Origin: Desulfurococcales archaeon
Lineage (GTDB): Archaea > Thermoproteota > Thermoprotei_A > Sulfolobales > Desulfurococcaceae
Assembly (NCBI GenBank): GCA_027064845.1
Contig: JAMOPC010000128.1
Location: 1 to 15,508, forward strand
Direction: 5' to 3'
DNA length: 15,508 nt
The position numbers were made by a program, and so were the translations under genes. Below, one piece after another: positions 6,793-11,853 of this stretch; positions within the stretch are counted from its first letter, which is position 1; every line of letters starts with the position of its first letter. The notes under the pieces were generated by a model. The model ran no database searches and was not told where the DNA came from. It was given only the letters and a program-made list of their open reading frames with translations.

Positions 6793-7167
6793 GTGGCTAA
6801 GCACCCAATATACCAGGGCAGGGATAGCTGCTACGCATTACGTGAAGGAATATATGTTAAGAGAATCGAGAAGCCAGGCATAGACACGATCAGTGAAGCT
6901 GTAGGCATAGCATATCTCATATTACGTGATTATAGGCGTGGATGGACCTATGACCATGAATGCCACAAACAGCCAATGGACCATGAACTATTCATGAAAC
7001 GGCTAAGATACATAGCAACACTAGCAAAGAGACACGGAGCAACCAAAGCAGAGCTCCGCAGAATCAAGAAAATAATAAAATACGTTGCAAAATACAAACG
7101 CCTACCAAAACAACTACTAAAAAGAGCCAAGAAAATCATCGTGAGAAAAAGAAAGAAAACTAGATAA
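6793..7167 (+). CDS. Highly basic DNA-binding-like protein (VP2-like role possible)
   Basis: 124 aa from GTG 6793; the GGGGTGAT just upstream positions the ribosome here, and the ATG two bases earlier leads to a short dead frame. The second half is extremely basic and helical (ELRRIKKIIKYVAKYKRLPK, then a tail of K and R). The first half contains a C-x(45) pair (C13, C59) and an R/W/Y-rich segment. SSV1 VP2 is a similarly small, lysine/arginine-rich DNA-binding virion protein located near the coat genes, so a genome-condensing role is a reasonable inference; sequence homology is not established. It is the last gene of the virion operon, ending 1 bp before the convergent minus-strand gene. Confidence 0.62.
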   Translation: MAKHPIYQGRDSCYALREGIYVKRIEKPGIDTISEAVGIAYLILRDYRRGWTYDHECHKQPMDHELFMKRLRYIATLAKRHGATKAELRRIKKIIKYVAKYKRLPKQLLKRAKKIIVRKRKKTR

Positions 7168-7190
7168 TTTATCTAATACTAATCTTTTTT
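7161..7190. terminator. Convergent terminator region
   Basis: TAGATAATTTATCTA (7161-7175) is a perfect 7-bp-arm palindrome that contains the stop codons of both convergent genes. A run of six T follows at 7185-7190 on the + strand. Together they are a plausible end for the virion operon transcript; the T-run itself lies in the 3' coding end of the opposing gene. Confidence 0.45.
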
Positions 7191-7579
7191 ACGTATGTCT
7201 GACTAATACAGTCGCACGTATATCCTACAATATATATCTTGTATTGTTCCGAGAACTTCTTCGGCTTTATCTTTATCACTCCATGGTAAAACCCTTTTTC
7301 ATCTGCAATGATTTTATCATGATAAACCATCTGCTTATAGCCAACATCATATATGCTTATATCAATAGGTGATAATGGATGCCACTTATCAAGAGTAACT
7401 GTAATATAGAGTGTGTCGCCCTCAAGCCTATAAGAAATATTAAAAACAGGCTTAACAGGAAAAGAACAAGTACTTCTACAAACATATCTGTCTTCACTAG
7501 GATGATACCATATAAACATGCCAACAAGCAAACCAATAAACAAGCCCAACAACAGGTAGAGAACAACCTTCTTATCCAT
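7169..7579 (-). CDS. Signal-anchored extracytoplasmic protein with four cysteines
   Basis: 136 aa from ATG 7579, preferred over GTG 7588 because the AGGTG covering that GTG is then a correctly spaced ribosome-binding site. An N-terminal membrane helix spans residues ~4-24 (VVLYLLLGLFIGLLVGMFIWY). An outside domain follows with C-x3-C at the beginning (CRSTC) and C-x-C near the end (CDC), which could close two disulfides over a beta domain (ISYRLEGDTLYITVTLD, YHGVIKIKPK, YKIYIVGYT). I do not recognise a family. It is downstream of the integrase but separated by 80 bp containing TATA-like elements (TTTAAATTTA at about 7609-7618), so it probably has its own promoter. Confidence 0.7.
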   Translation of the reverse strand: MDKKVVLYLLLGLFIGLLVGMFIWYHPSEDRYVCRSTCSFPVKPVFNISYRLEGDTLYITVTLDKWHPLSPIDISIYDVGYKQMVYHDKIIADEKGFYHGVIKIKPKKFSEQYKIYIVGYTCDCISQTYVKKISIR

Positions 7580-7620
7580 AATATGCACCTGATATTAAGA
7601 ATAAAACAATAAATTTAAAC

Positions 7621-7662
7621 ACTTTCACCAATCCCCCAGACCTGATTGTATATAAGCATTTA
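7621..7662. repeat. Integrase-flanking direct repeat, copy 1
   Basis: ACTTTCACCAA, then CCCCCAGACC, then TATATAAGCATTTA. The same ordered blocks appear at 8774-8816 on the other side of the integrase gene in the same orientation, with small spacing differences. It contains a + strand TATA-like box (TATATAAG, 7649-7656) pointing into the integrase 3' end. Confidence 0.65.
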
Positions 7663-8685
7663 TATAAGCCCCGTGTTTTTGAGCCAATCAGCGTATTTCT
7701 TATAATATACGTCGGCTAATGCTATTAGGTCAAGATAATGTTTGGTTATTATTTTTTCTGGTGTATGTCCTGTTATGAAGTCTGTGATGTCCGATGGTAT
7801 TCCTAGCTTTATCATTTGTGTGGAGACGAATTTGCGTACATATTTGGGGGCAAGTAACCCGTTTCTACGTGCGTATTCAGATACTTCTTTTGCAGAAATA
7901 ATTATTTTTTCTGGTAGTTCGGGCATGTATGCAACGAATACTTTCTTTGTGCCCCTTACAAGGTCTAGCTCGACACGGTAGAAGCCGTCAAGCCTTGTCT
8001 TACGCAGCTTGTCAATGTTTCTTAATAGATAAGTTACTTCATTACGCCTAATACCCGTGTAGAGCAAATACTTGTACACAGTCCTGTACGGCTCTTCTGC
8101 CTTCTGAATAGTTTCAAGAACTTCTTGTAGGCCAGGAACATATTTATCTGCATTACTCTTCTTGCTCTTAATCTTCTTGAACAATATACATGCTTCCTCA
8201 ACGTTTTTCTCCTCACAGAGCCACCTATAGTATTTCTTATATGCTGTGATTGACCAGCGGTTATTCTTATCCAGTGGTTTAGCCAGGTATCTTAGGTACT
8301 GGCTGCATACTTCTTTGCTGGCCCTGGATCTGCAGTATCTGTAGAATGCGTTTAGTTTTTCAGCACTTGGCGTAATTGTTTTATCTCCATCCTGCTTAAA
8401 ATTCAATTGTGTATAAGAGCCTGTGTCGAATGGTGCGTGGGGCTTAGGACCCGATGGCGTAGGCCTGCGTGGGTTCAAATCCCACCCCCCGCACCACAAT
8501 AGTTTCTCAATGGCTTGTTCTACTGGCATTGATAATAGTGTCTTGCGCTTACCGTTGCCGAGATACTCTTCTATGACTAGGTAGCGATATCGTTTACCTT
8601 TCGATTTAACTGTGCGTATGTATAGGTACAAGTCCCGCCCATTAAGAACATGGTTTTCAAGCGTCTTTAAAGGCGAATAGACCAC
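7660..8685 (-). CDS. SSV-type tyrosine integrase with attachment site in its coding region
   Basis: 341 aa, close to the ~335 aa of SSV1 integrase. Catalytic residues are visible: R213 (GIRRNE), K247/K248 (RGTKK), K281-x-x-R284 (KYVRK), H307 (TGHT) and the nucleophile Y317 (KHYLDL). The K-x-x-R and Tyr positions match those known for SSV integrases. Residues 64-82 (WCGGWDLNPRRPTPSGPKP) are encoded by the complement of a tRNA 3' half, the hallmark of integrases split on integration. The start is GTG with GGGTG six bases upstream and a TATA-like TTTATTTTTAAG (about 8715-8727) behind it. The frame is unbroken, meaning this is either a free circular copy or, more likely given the tandem repeat, an att junction between two elements. 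Confidence 0.92.
   Translation of the reverse strand: MVYSPLKTLENHVLNGRDLYLYIRTVKSKGKRYRYLVIEEYLGNGKRKTLLSMPVEQAIEKLLWCGGWDLNPRRPTPSGPKPHAPFDTGSYTQLNFKQDGDKTITPSAEKLNAFYRYCRSRASKEVCSQYLRYLAKPLDKNNRWSITAYKKYYRWLCEEKNVEEACILFKKIKSKKSNADKYVPGLQEVLETIQKAEEPYRTVYKYLLYTGIRRNEVTYLLRNIDKLRKTRLDGFYRVELDLVRGTKKVFVAYMPELPEKIIISAKEVSEYARRNGLLAPKYVRKFVSTQMIKLGIPSDITDFITGHTPEKIITKHYLDLIALADVYYKKYADWLKNTGLI
8441..8496 (+). other. Attachment-site core: 3' half of tRNA-Leu(UAG)
   Basis: The + strand reads as the 3' part of a leucine tRNA. It has an anticodon loop CTTAGGA (8443-8449, anticodon TAG), the 3' anticodon strand CCCGA, and a long variable arm (TGGCGTAGGCCTGC). A T-arm GTGGG-TTCAAAT-CCCAC occupies 8469-8485, followed by acceptor strand CCCCCGC (8486-8492), discriminator A and an encoded CCA (8494-8496). 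The base 5' to the loop no longer fits a tRNA stem (TGGGG facing CCCGA), and no D-arm or 5' acceptor exists, so this is not a functional tRNA. The host target is therefore expected to be a tRNA-Leu(UAG) gene. Confidence 0.85.
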
Positions 8686-8733
8686 GTATTACACCCGTAT
8701 AGAAATATGCAGCTGCTTAAAAATAAACCATGT

Positions 8734-8760
8734 GATCGACTGAAAACATTTCAAGCGATC
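8734..8760. promoter_or_regulatory. Inverted repeat upstream of the integrase promoter
   Basis: GATCGACTGAAA and TTTCAAGCGATC are 12-bp arms with 10 of 12 pairs matching, separated by ACA. The repeat lies just behind the TATA-like sequence of the integrase (minus strand) and 44 bp before the + strand TATA of the 60-aa gene. It is a candidate operator for this divergent pair. Confidence 0.5.
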
Positions 8761-8773
8761 AAAACACGGTAAT

Positions 8774-8816
8774 ACTTTCACCAAAGACCCCCAGACCCCG
8801 CCATATAAAAGCATTA
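8774..8816. repeat. Integrase-flanking direct repeat, copy 2
   Basis: ACTTTCACCAA, then CCCCCAGACC, then ATATAAAAGCATTAA, the partner of 7621-7662. Here the TATA portion is correctly placed to drive the 60-aa gene at 8854. Confidence 0.65.
8804..8810 (+). promoter_or_regulatory. TATA box for the 60-aa gene
   Basis: TATAAAA within CATATAAAAGC is the best + strand TATA box of the region. It lies about 47 bp upstream of ATG 8854, which leaves a leader of roughly 20 bases. It coincides with the 3' block of the direct repeat. Confidence 0.55.
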
Positions 8817-8853
8817 AACCATGTAAATGGAAAAGACCAGGTAATACCAAAGT

Positions 8854-9036
8854 ATGATAAGGGAGACACAAATGGGATGTACAAAGTCCCAACTACTAGC
8901 CCTACTCTCACGTATTCGCCGAGAAATATATGCATGCAACAATATAGACTGTGCAAGGAGAGTCATAGACGAATACATAGTACTAATACAGGACAGAGCC
9001 GAAACAGAAGCATACAAAGAACTACTAAAACCATAG
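8854..9036 (+). CDS. 60-aa helical protein of unknown function
   Basis: The sequence is almost entirely amphipathic helix: SQLLALLSRIRREIYACNN, then a second helix CARRVIDEYIVLIQDRAETE and a short third. Three cysteines are present (C9, C28, C33). The start could be ATG 8854 or ATG 8872; neither has a strong GGTGA, but the TATA box 47 bp upstream of 8854 supports transcription here. Competing minus-strand frames over 8689-9017 encode cysteine/leucine-rich sequences without ribosome-binding sites and are probably shadows. The gene sits next to the candidate origin, so a role in replication or copy-number control is conceivable but not shown. Confidence 0.55.
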   Translation: MIRETQMGCTKSQLLALLSRIRREIYACNNIDCARRVIDEYIVLIQDRAETEAYKELLKP

Positions 9037-9075
9037 CCGAGAAACTCTTATTTATAATATAAAATAGGAAAAGAG

Positions 9076-9168
9076 AATATTTTTATAAAAAATATTTTAG
9101 AAAAAGTGTTAACAAAATTTTGTTAACAAATCTAGAATCTATTTTTCTATTATAAAATATAATAGAAA
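9076..9168. other. AT-rich triple-palindrome region (candidate replication origin)
   Basis: Three perfect palindromes stand in a very AT-rich gap. At 9076-9096, arms AATATTTTT/AAAAATATT flank ATA. At 9107-9128, TGTTAACAAAA is followed directly by its complement, and each end is itself the palindrome TGTTAACA. At 9144-9168, arms TTTCTATTATA/TATAATAGAAA flank AAA. No gene covers 9037-9271. Easily melted DNA with ordered dyads beside short repeats is typical of archaeal plasmid and viral origins, but a bidirectional terminator or regulator-binding array is also possible. Confidence 0.5.
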
Positions 9169-9172
9169 TTTT

Positions 9173-9274
9173 CCAGTGGAAACGGGGGTTCTTCTTCTGG
9201 AATGGATCATTTCTATTCGTCCACAGGAAATAGGGGTGTTTCCAGTCGCCCAGTGGAAATAAAGGTGTTTCCTA
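9173..9274. repeat. Three degenerate iteron-like repeats
   Basis: Units begin at 9173 (CCAGTGGAAACGGGGGTTCT), 9221 (CCACAGGAAATAGGGGTGTT, continuing TCCAG) and 9250 (CCAGTGGAAATAAAGGTGTT, continuing TCCTA). Each carries GGAAA and the last two end in TTTCC, so units two and three are hairpin-capable (GGAAA-N8-TTTCC). TTTCCA and TGGAAA also pair across units two and three. They are directly adjacent to the AT-rich palindromes, an iteron-plus-AT-rich layout. The third unit overlaps the stop codon of the minus-strand RHH gene. Confidence 0.55.
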
Positions 9275-9424
9275 TGGAAGATAACCCAGTTCTCTCAGCC
9301 TTTTTCTTACAGCGTCTGTTACGAAGTCAGAAATGCTTGTGTATCCATACTTTTCTTCTCTAACTATTTCTTCGATTATCTTTGCTAGTTCTTCAGGTAT
9401 TTTTACAACTCTCCAGCGTGCCAT
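9272..9424 (-). CDS. Ribbon-helix-helix (CopG-type) regulator
   Basis: 50 aa: MARWRVVKIPEELAKIIEEI is the strand and first helix, and SISDFVTDAVRKRLRELGY the second helix, with the I-S-D-F/V-T-D-A turn typical of the family. GTGAT lies six bases before the ATG. RHH proteins dimerise, and the N-terminal strands (here RWRVVKI) contact the major groove. It is divergent from a second RHH gene at 9544 across 119 bp containing three inverted repeats, an autoregulated pair reminiscent of fusellovirus and crenarchaeal plasmid control regions. It faces the candidate origin with its 3' end. Confidence 0.85.
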   Translation of the reverse strand: MARWRVVKIPEELAKIIEEIVREEKYGYTSISDFVTDAVRKRLRELGYLP

Positions 9425-9425
9425 G

Positions 9426-9532
9426 TTACATCACTATGTAATATCTTGTTTATCAATTTAATATGAAATATGTTACTGTTAGGTAACATATAGGTAAAAA
9501 GATTTAAATATTAGAAGTTACCTATAAGTAAC
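9426..9532. promoter_or_regulatory. Operator array between divergent RHH genes
   Basis: Three dyads: TTACATCACTATGTAA (9426-9441), GTTACTGTTAGGTAAC (9472-9487, extendable to ATGTTAC/GTAACAT arms) and GTTACCTATAAGTAAC (9517-9532). The half-sites GTTAC and GTAAC recur with 6-bp spacers in the last two. The third dyad sits over the expected transcription start of the + gene and the first over the ribosome-binding region of the minus gene, so occupancy would repress both. Confidence 0.68.
9503..9510 (+). promoter_or_regulatory. BRE/TATA element of the early operon
   Basis: AAAAAGA followed by TTTAAATA is a good archaeal BRE-TATA pair. The start of transcription would fall near 9530, inside the third dyad and about 14 bases before the ATG of the first RHH gene of the early operon. 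Confidence 0.6.
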
Positions 9533-9543
9533 ATGGTGGAAAC

Positions 9544-9702
9544 ATGTCTCAGGCCCTTGAACTAAATGAAACCCGTCTTGTAGTAAGAATTCCGCATGAA
9601 TGGAAAGAAAAACTAAAGAAGAAAGCCAAAGAAAAGGGATACTTCAACATCTCAGAGCTTGTAAGGGATCTTCTAAGAGAGTATTTGGAGAGTGATGATT
9701 AA
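9544..9702 (+). CDS. Ribbon-helix-helix (CopG/Arc-type) regulator, first early-operon gene
   Basis: 52 aa. The strand RLVVRIPHEW is followed by the helix KEKLKKKAKEKG, the turn YFNISELVRDL and the second helix LVRDLLREYLES. The ISELVRDLLREYL pattern is diagnostic of the fold. GGTGG lies four bases upstream of the ATG. The stop codon overlaps the next start (TAATG), so translation with the 189-aa protein is coupled. With operators covering its own promoter, it is the likely autorepressor or master switch of the early operon. The RHH gene on the other strand binds a similar-sized site, and which protein reads which dyad cannot be told from sequence. Confidence 0.85.
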   Translation: MSQALELNETRLVVRIPHEWKEKLKKKAKEKGYFNISELVRDLLREYLESDD

Positions 9703-10271
9703 TGAACGGGGAGAAGGGGGCGGGTCAATTAGATATTATTGATCATAGTCTTAATAAAGATAACGAAAAACAGAGCGACTCTAATAATAAAAATGATATT
9801 AGAGAGTCTGTAAGACAACGTAAGACGTCTTACAAATATAATAATAAAATATATAGAATAAAAGAGCGTCTCAGAATACAGCGTAAACATGTTCTTAATT
9901 TTAGAGTAAATGATGAAGAATTAGACATTATTATCAAGATAGCGGAAAAGACGGGTAATGAGAACATTTCTCAGATTATTAGAGAAGCGATAATGGTTTA
10001 TTACGGGCTATTATCTGGTGCTAAGAAGATAGCACTAGGCAAGCTGGAGATCAATAATCCCGTTGTAAACCTAAACGTTGTCAAAGCCGAGGCTAGGGCT
10101 GAGCCTAGGATTAATGTGAACATTGACTTGACAAGCGTATTGTCAGAGCTTGAGGAGCTGGGGAAGCTGGTGTATAACTGGTATAGGCTGAACAGGATAC
10201 CTAAGGCTGCGTATGATACTGCTAGTTCTAAGATCAAGAAAGTAGCACAGCTCATAAAACAAATGAACTAA
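9702..10271 (+). CDS. RHH-domain protein with disordered N-terminus and C-terminal extension
   Basis: 189 aa. Residues 1-60 are polar and low-complexity (many N, K, D, S, R) and probably disordered. Residues ~64-103 form an RHH core (HVLNFRVNDEELDIIIKIAE, then ISQIIREAIMVYYG). Residues ~110-150 hold beta-type repeats (INNPVVNLNVV, PRINVNIDL). Residues ~145-187 form a helical hairpin (LSELEELGKLVYNWY, SSKIKKVAQLIKQM). It is translationally coupled to the small RHH gene. An RHH core with long extensions suggests a DNA-binding protein that bridges or oligomerises, for example in partition or replication initiation next to the candidate origin, rather than a simple repressor; this is inference. 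Confidence 0.75.
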   Translation: MNGEKGAGQLDIIDHSLNKDNEKQSDSNNKNDIRESVRQRKTSYKYNNKIYRIKERLRIQRKHVLNFRVNDEELDIIIKIAEKTGNENISQIIREAIMVYYGLLSGAKKIALGKLEINNPVVNLNVVKAEARAEPRINVNIDLTSVLSELEELGKLVYNWYRLNRIPKAAYDTASSKIKKVAQLIKQMN

Positions 10272-10281
10272 AGGGTGATCC

Positions 10282-10578
10282 GTGGTGCAGACCCTGGTTG
10301 TTAGGAAGCCTGCTCAAGTGGTGGTTGATGAGATTAATGGTCTCAGCAAGTACCGTACAATATACTTCATACCATGCACTAATAACCCTGGGCTTAAGCA
10401 GCAGGCTCTAAAGGTACTGCGTGTCGAGGATCTCAGGAAATATATTGAGGCCTATGACTTGTTGATGGAGCATAACTTCTACAGCGTCTGGCTGGAAGGA
10501 TGCATAGACACTGACGGCAAAGCATACATTGTCAGGCTCATAGTCGAAGACGACCTAGAAGACGATGAATGGTGGTGA
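10282..10578 (+). CDS. 98-aa acidic-tailed protein of unknown function
   Basis: The start is one of two adjacent GTG codons (10282 or 10285). GGTGA at 10274-10278 gives spacing of three or six bases, so 10285 may be the true start. The protein appears alpha/beta: a strand (TLVVRKP), a strand (YRTIYFIPC), a helix region (EDLRKYIEAYDLLMEHNFY) and strands (VWLEGCIDTDGKAYIVRLIV), with a tail of D and E (DDLEDDEWW). The shape recalls small ferredoxin-like or DUF-type adaptor domains, but no family is recognised. The acidic tail suggests interaction with a basic partner or DNA mimicry; this is speculative. The stop forms part of the ribosome-binding site of the next gene. Confidence 0.68.
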   Translation: MVQTLVVRKPAQVVVDEINGLSKYRTIYFIPCTNNPGLKQQALKVLRVEDLRKYIEAYDLLMEHNFYSVWLEGCIDTDGKAYIVRLIVEDDLEDDEWW

Positions 10579-10585
10579 TCCAATC

Positions 10586-11137
10586 ATGGCTCTTGATTAT
10601 AAGCAGCGCTATATGGAGAAGTGGCGTATTAGCAGTCTCAGGGAGCGCTATATTTATGATTATTTGAATGCTTTGTTGCTTAGTCATGGTTTTGTCCTCG
10701 AGTATGCTGGGCTTGGTGCTGGGGATTCTAGGCTTATAAGACGTTATTTCAGCGGGGTCGAGGAAGCCCTGGATTTCCGCATAAAGACTTTCAGCGGCAA
10801 AATAATAGGCTACCTGGACGCCACCGGCTATGCGGATCCACGCCGTGCATGCATAGATTCTAAAAGATGCATAGGATCTTGGAAACTCGAAAAAGCAAAG
10901 ATGATCCACGAACAAACAGGCGTACCGCTAAGGAACATCTGGTTCGCACACTTCACGGACTCCCATCATATCCTAGTGTTCCTGAATGCTGAACGATTAA
11001 TTCAATTAATCAATGCTGGCAAGGCTGAGAAGAGACGATTATACGAAGACGAGAAACCCTCGTATTGTCTCGAACTAAGATACTGGGTCCCGCCTAAACG
11101 GTTTATCCAACTATTACTACAATCGCTAAGCAGGTGA
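10586..11137 (+). CDS. PD-(D/E)XK-like nuclease candidate, paralogue A
   Basis: 183 aa from ATG 10586 (GGTGA of the previous stop lies seven bases upstream). An earlier in-frame ATG at 10565 would overlap the ribosome-binding site. It is clearly paralogous to the 178-aa protein at 11843. Shared features are a GxGAG loop (42-46), ALDFRI with D63, YLDATG with D78, and CIGSWKxxKA (95-103). The D-x14-(D/E) spacing is identical in both, and K100 could replace the usual lysine. This fits a divergent PD-(D/E)XK core, a fold known from SSV D212/D244 proteins, but the classical ExK is missing, so activity is uncertain. It lies directly upstream of the methyltransferase. Confidence 0.6.
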   Translation: MALDYKQRYMEKWRISSLRERYIYDYLNALLLSHGFVLEYAGLGAGDSRLIRRYFSGVEEALDFRIKTFSGKIIGYLDATGYADPRRACIDSKRCIGSWKLEKAKMIHEQTGVPLRNIWFAHFTDSHHILVFLNAERLIQLINAGKAEKRRLYEDEKPSYCLELRYWVPPKRFIQLLLQSLSR

Positions 11138-11143
11138 TTCTTC

Positions 11144-11734
11144 TTGGTTATCCCTGTTATTGATCAGCGGGAAATACAGGAGCGCGGCGGTAAATGTGCT
11201 AGGTTTCCTGTTAGTTGTCTTATTCGTGATATGTTGAGAGAGCTGGGACTCGAGTCCAAGGTTAGGGTGGTATTTGATACTACTTATGGTGAGGGACGCT
11301 TTTATGGTGCTTTTAGGCCTGAGTTGCTAATTGGAGCTGATATTAGGGTTCTTAACTGGGTAGTAGAGCCTGACTTGTTTATTAAGAAGCCTGTATGGTC
11401 TAGCTGGAAAGTTGTTAAAAAGATAGATATTAGGCCTGACTTAGTCGTTGTTGATCCGCCTTGGGGAACAATAACAGGATCCAGGCATGGGACCAGACCA
11501 CACTACTACAAACCATTTGGATCACCAGAGATTATACTAGAAGAAGGCATAAAGGCTGCCGAGAAGCTAGGTTGCAACCACATACTCATACACTATTATA
11601 GGATTGTGGAGAGAGAGAACTGGCGAATCATTAATGCAAAGAGATTCATATATTTCACAAGATTCCTTAAGCAAGACACCAAGTACAATCCAAACACATC
11701 ATACTTCTACATACTCAAAAAGGTGATCCAGTGA
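11144..11734 (+). CDS. DPPW-type DNA methyltransferase
   Basis: 196 aa from TTG 11144, with GGTGA (overlapping the previous stop) six bases upstream. A SAM-binding-like motif FDTTYGEGRF lies at 44-53, followed by GADI (64-67). A catalytic motif VVVDPPWG lies at 101-108, characteristic of amino-methyltransferases (N6-adenine, MT-A70-like, or N4-cytosine). The order motif I before motif IV fits a small alpha/gamma-type enzyme lacking a separate target-recognition domain. It sits between two paralogous nuclease-like genes in the same operon, with stop-start overlaps, so self-marking of element DNA or a compact restriction-modification-like module is plausible. RNA as substrate cannot be excluded. 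Confidence 0.75.
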   Translation: MVIPVIDQREIQERGGKCARFPVSCLIRDMLRELGLESKVRVVFDTTYGEGRFYGAFRPELLIGADIRVLNWVVEPDLFIKKPVWSSWKVVKKIDIRPDLVVVDPPWGTITGSRHGTRPHYYKPFGSPEIILEEGIKAAEKLGCNHILIHYYRIVERENWRIINAKRFIYFTRFLKQDTKYNPNTSYFYILKKVIQ

Positions 11735-11853
11735 TGTCTGAGGACTGTGAGTTCTATTGTTATATTGAGTCATGTATCTATGAACAGTTCAAGGAATGTC
11801 TCGAAACTTTCTGTTCTAAAACACTAGAACTGGTGAAAAGAAATGAGCAGTAG
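11734..11853 (+). CDS. 39-aa cysteine-rich microprotein
   Basis: MSEDCEFYCYIESCIYEQFK, then ECLETFCSKTLELVKRNEQ. Five cysteines are present at residues 5, 9, 14, 22 and 27, including two C-x4-C pairs (9/14 and 22/27) in a predicted helical hairpin. AGGTGAT lies seven bases before the ATG. Its ATG overlaps the methyltransferase stop and its 3' end overlaps the next gene by 11 bp, so it sits snugly in a coupled operon and is very likely real. Paired helical cysteines suggest a disulfide-locked hairpin, common in hyperthermophile viruses, or a metal site. Function is unknown. Confidence 0.68.
   Translation: MSEDCEFYCYIESCIYEQFKECLETFCSKTLELVKRNEQ

Noticed and set aside
6791..6850. ATG at 6791 as the start of the basic protein
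   Set aside because: That frame ends after about 25 codons. The GTG two bases downstream opens the 124-codon frame and is properly spaced from GGGGTGAT.
8431..8496. A complete, functional tRNA gene
   Set aside because: No D-arm, 5' acceptor strand or matched 5' anticodon stem precedes the anticodon loop. The upstream bases read as integrase codons.
8689..9017. Three overlapping minus-strand frames as genes
   Set aside because: None has a GGTGA-type ribosome-binding site. They mutually overlap and lie opposite the TATA-driven 60-aa gene; their sequences look like antisense translation.
9173..9274. CRISPR array
   Set aside because: Only three units, unequal spacing, internal palindromes in place of spacers, and no neighbouring Cas-like gene. 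The pattern suits iterons or regulator sites.
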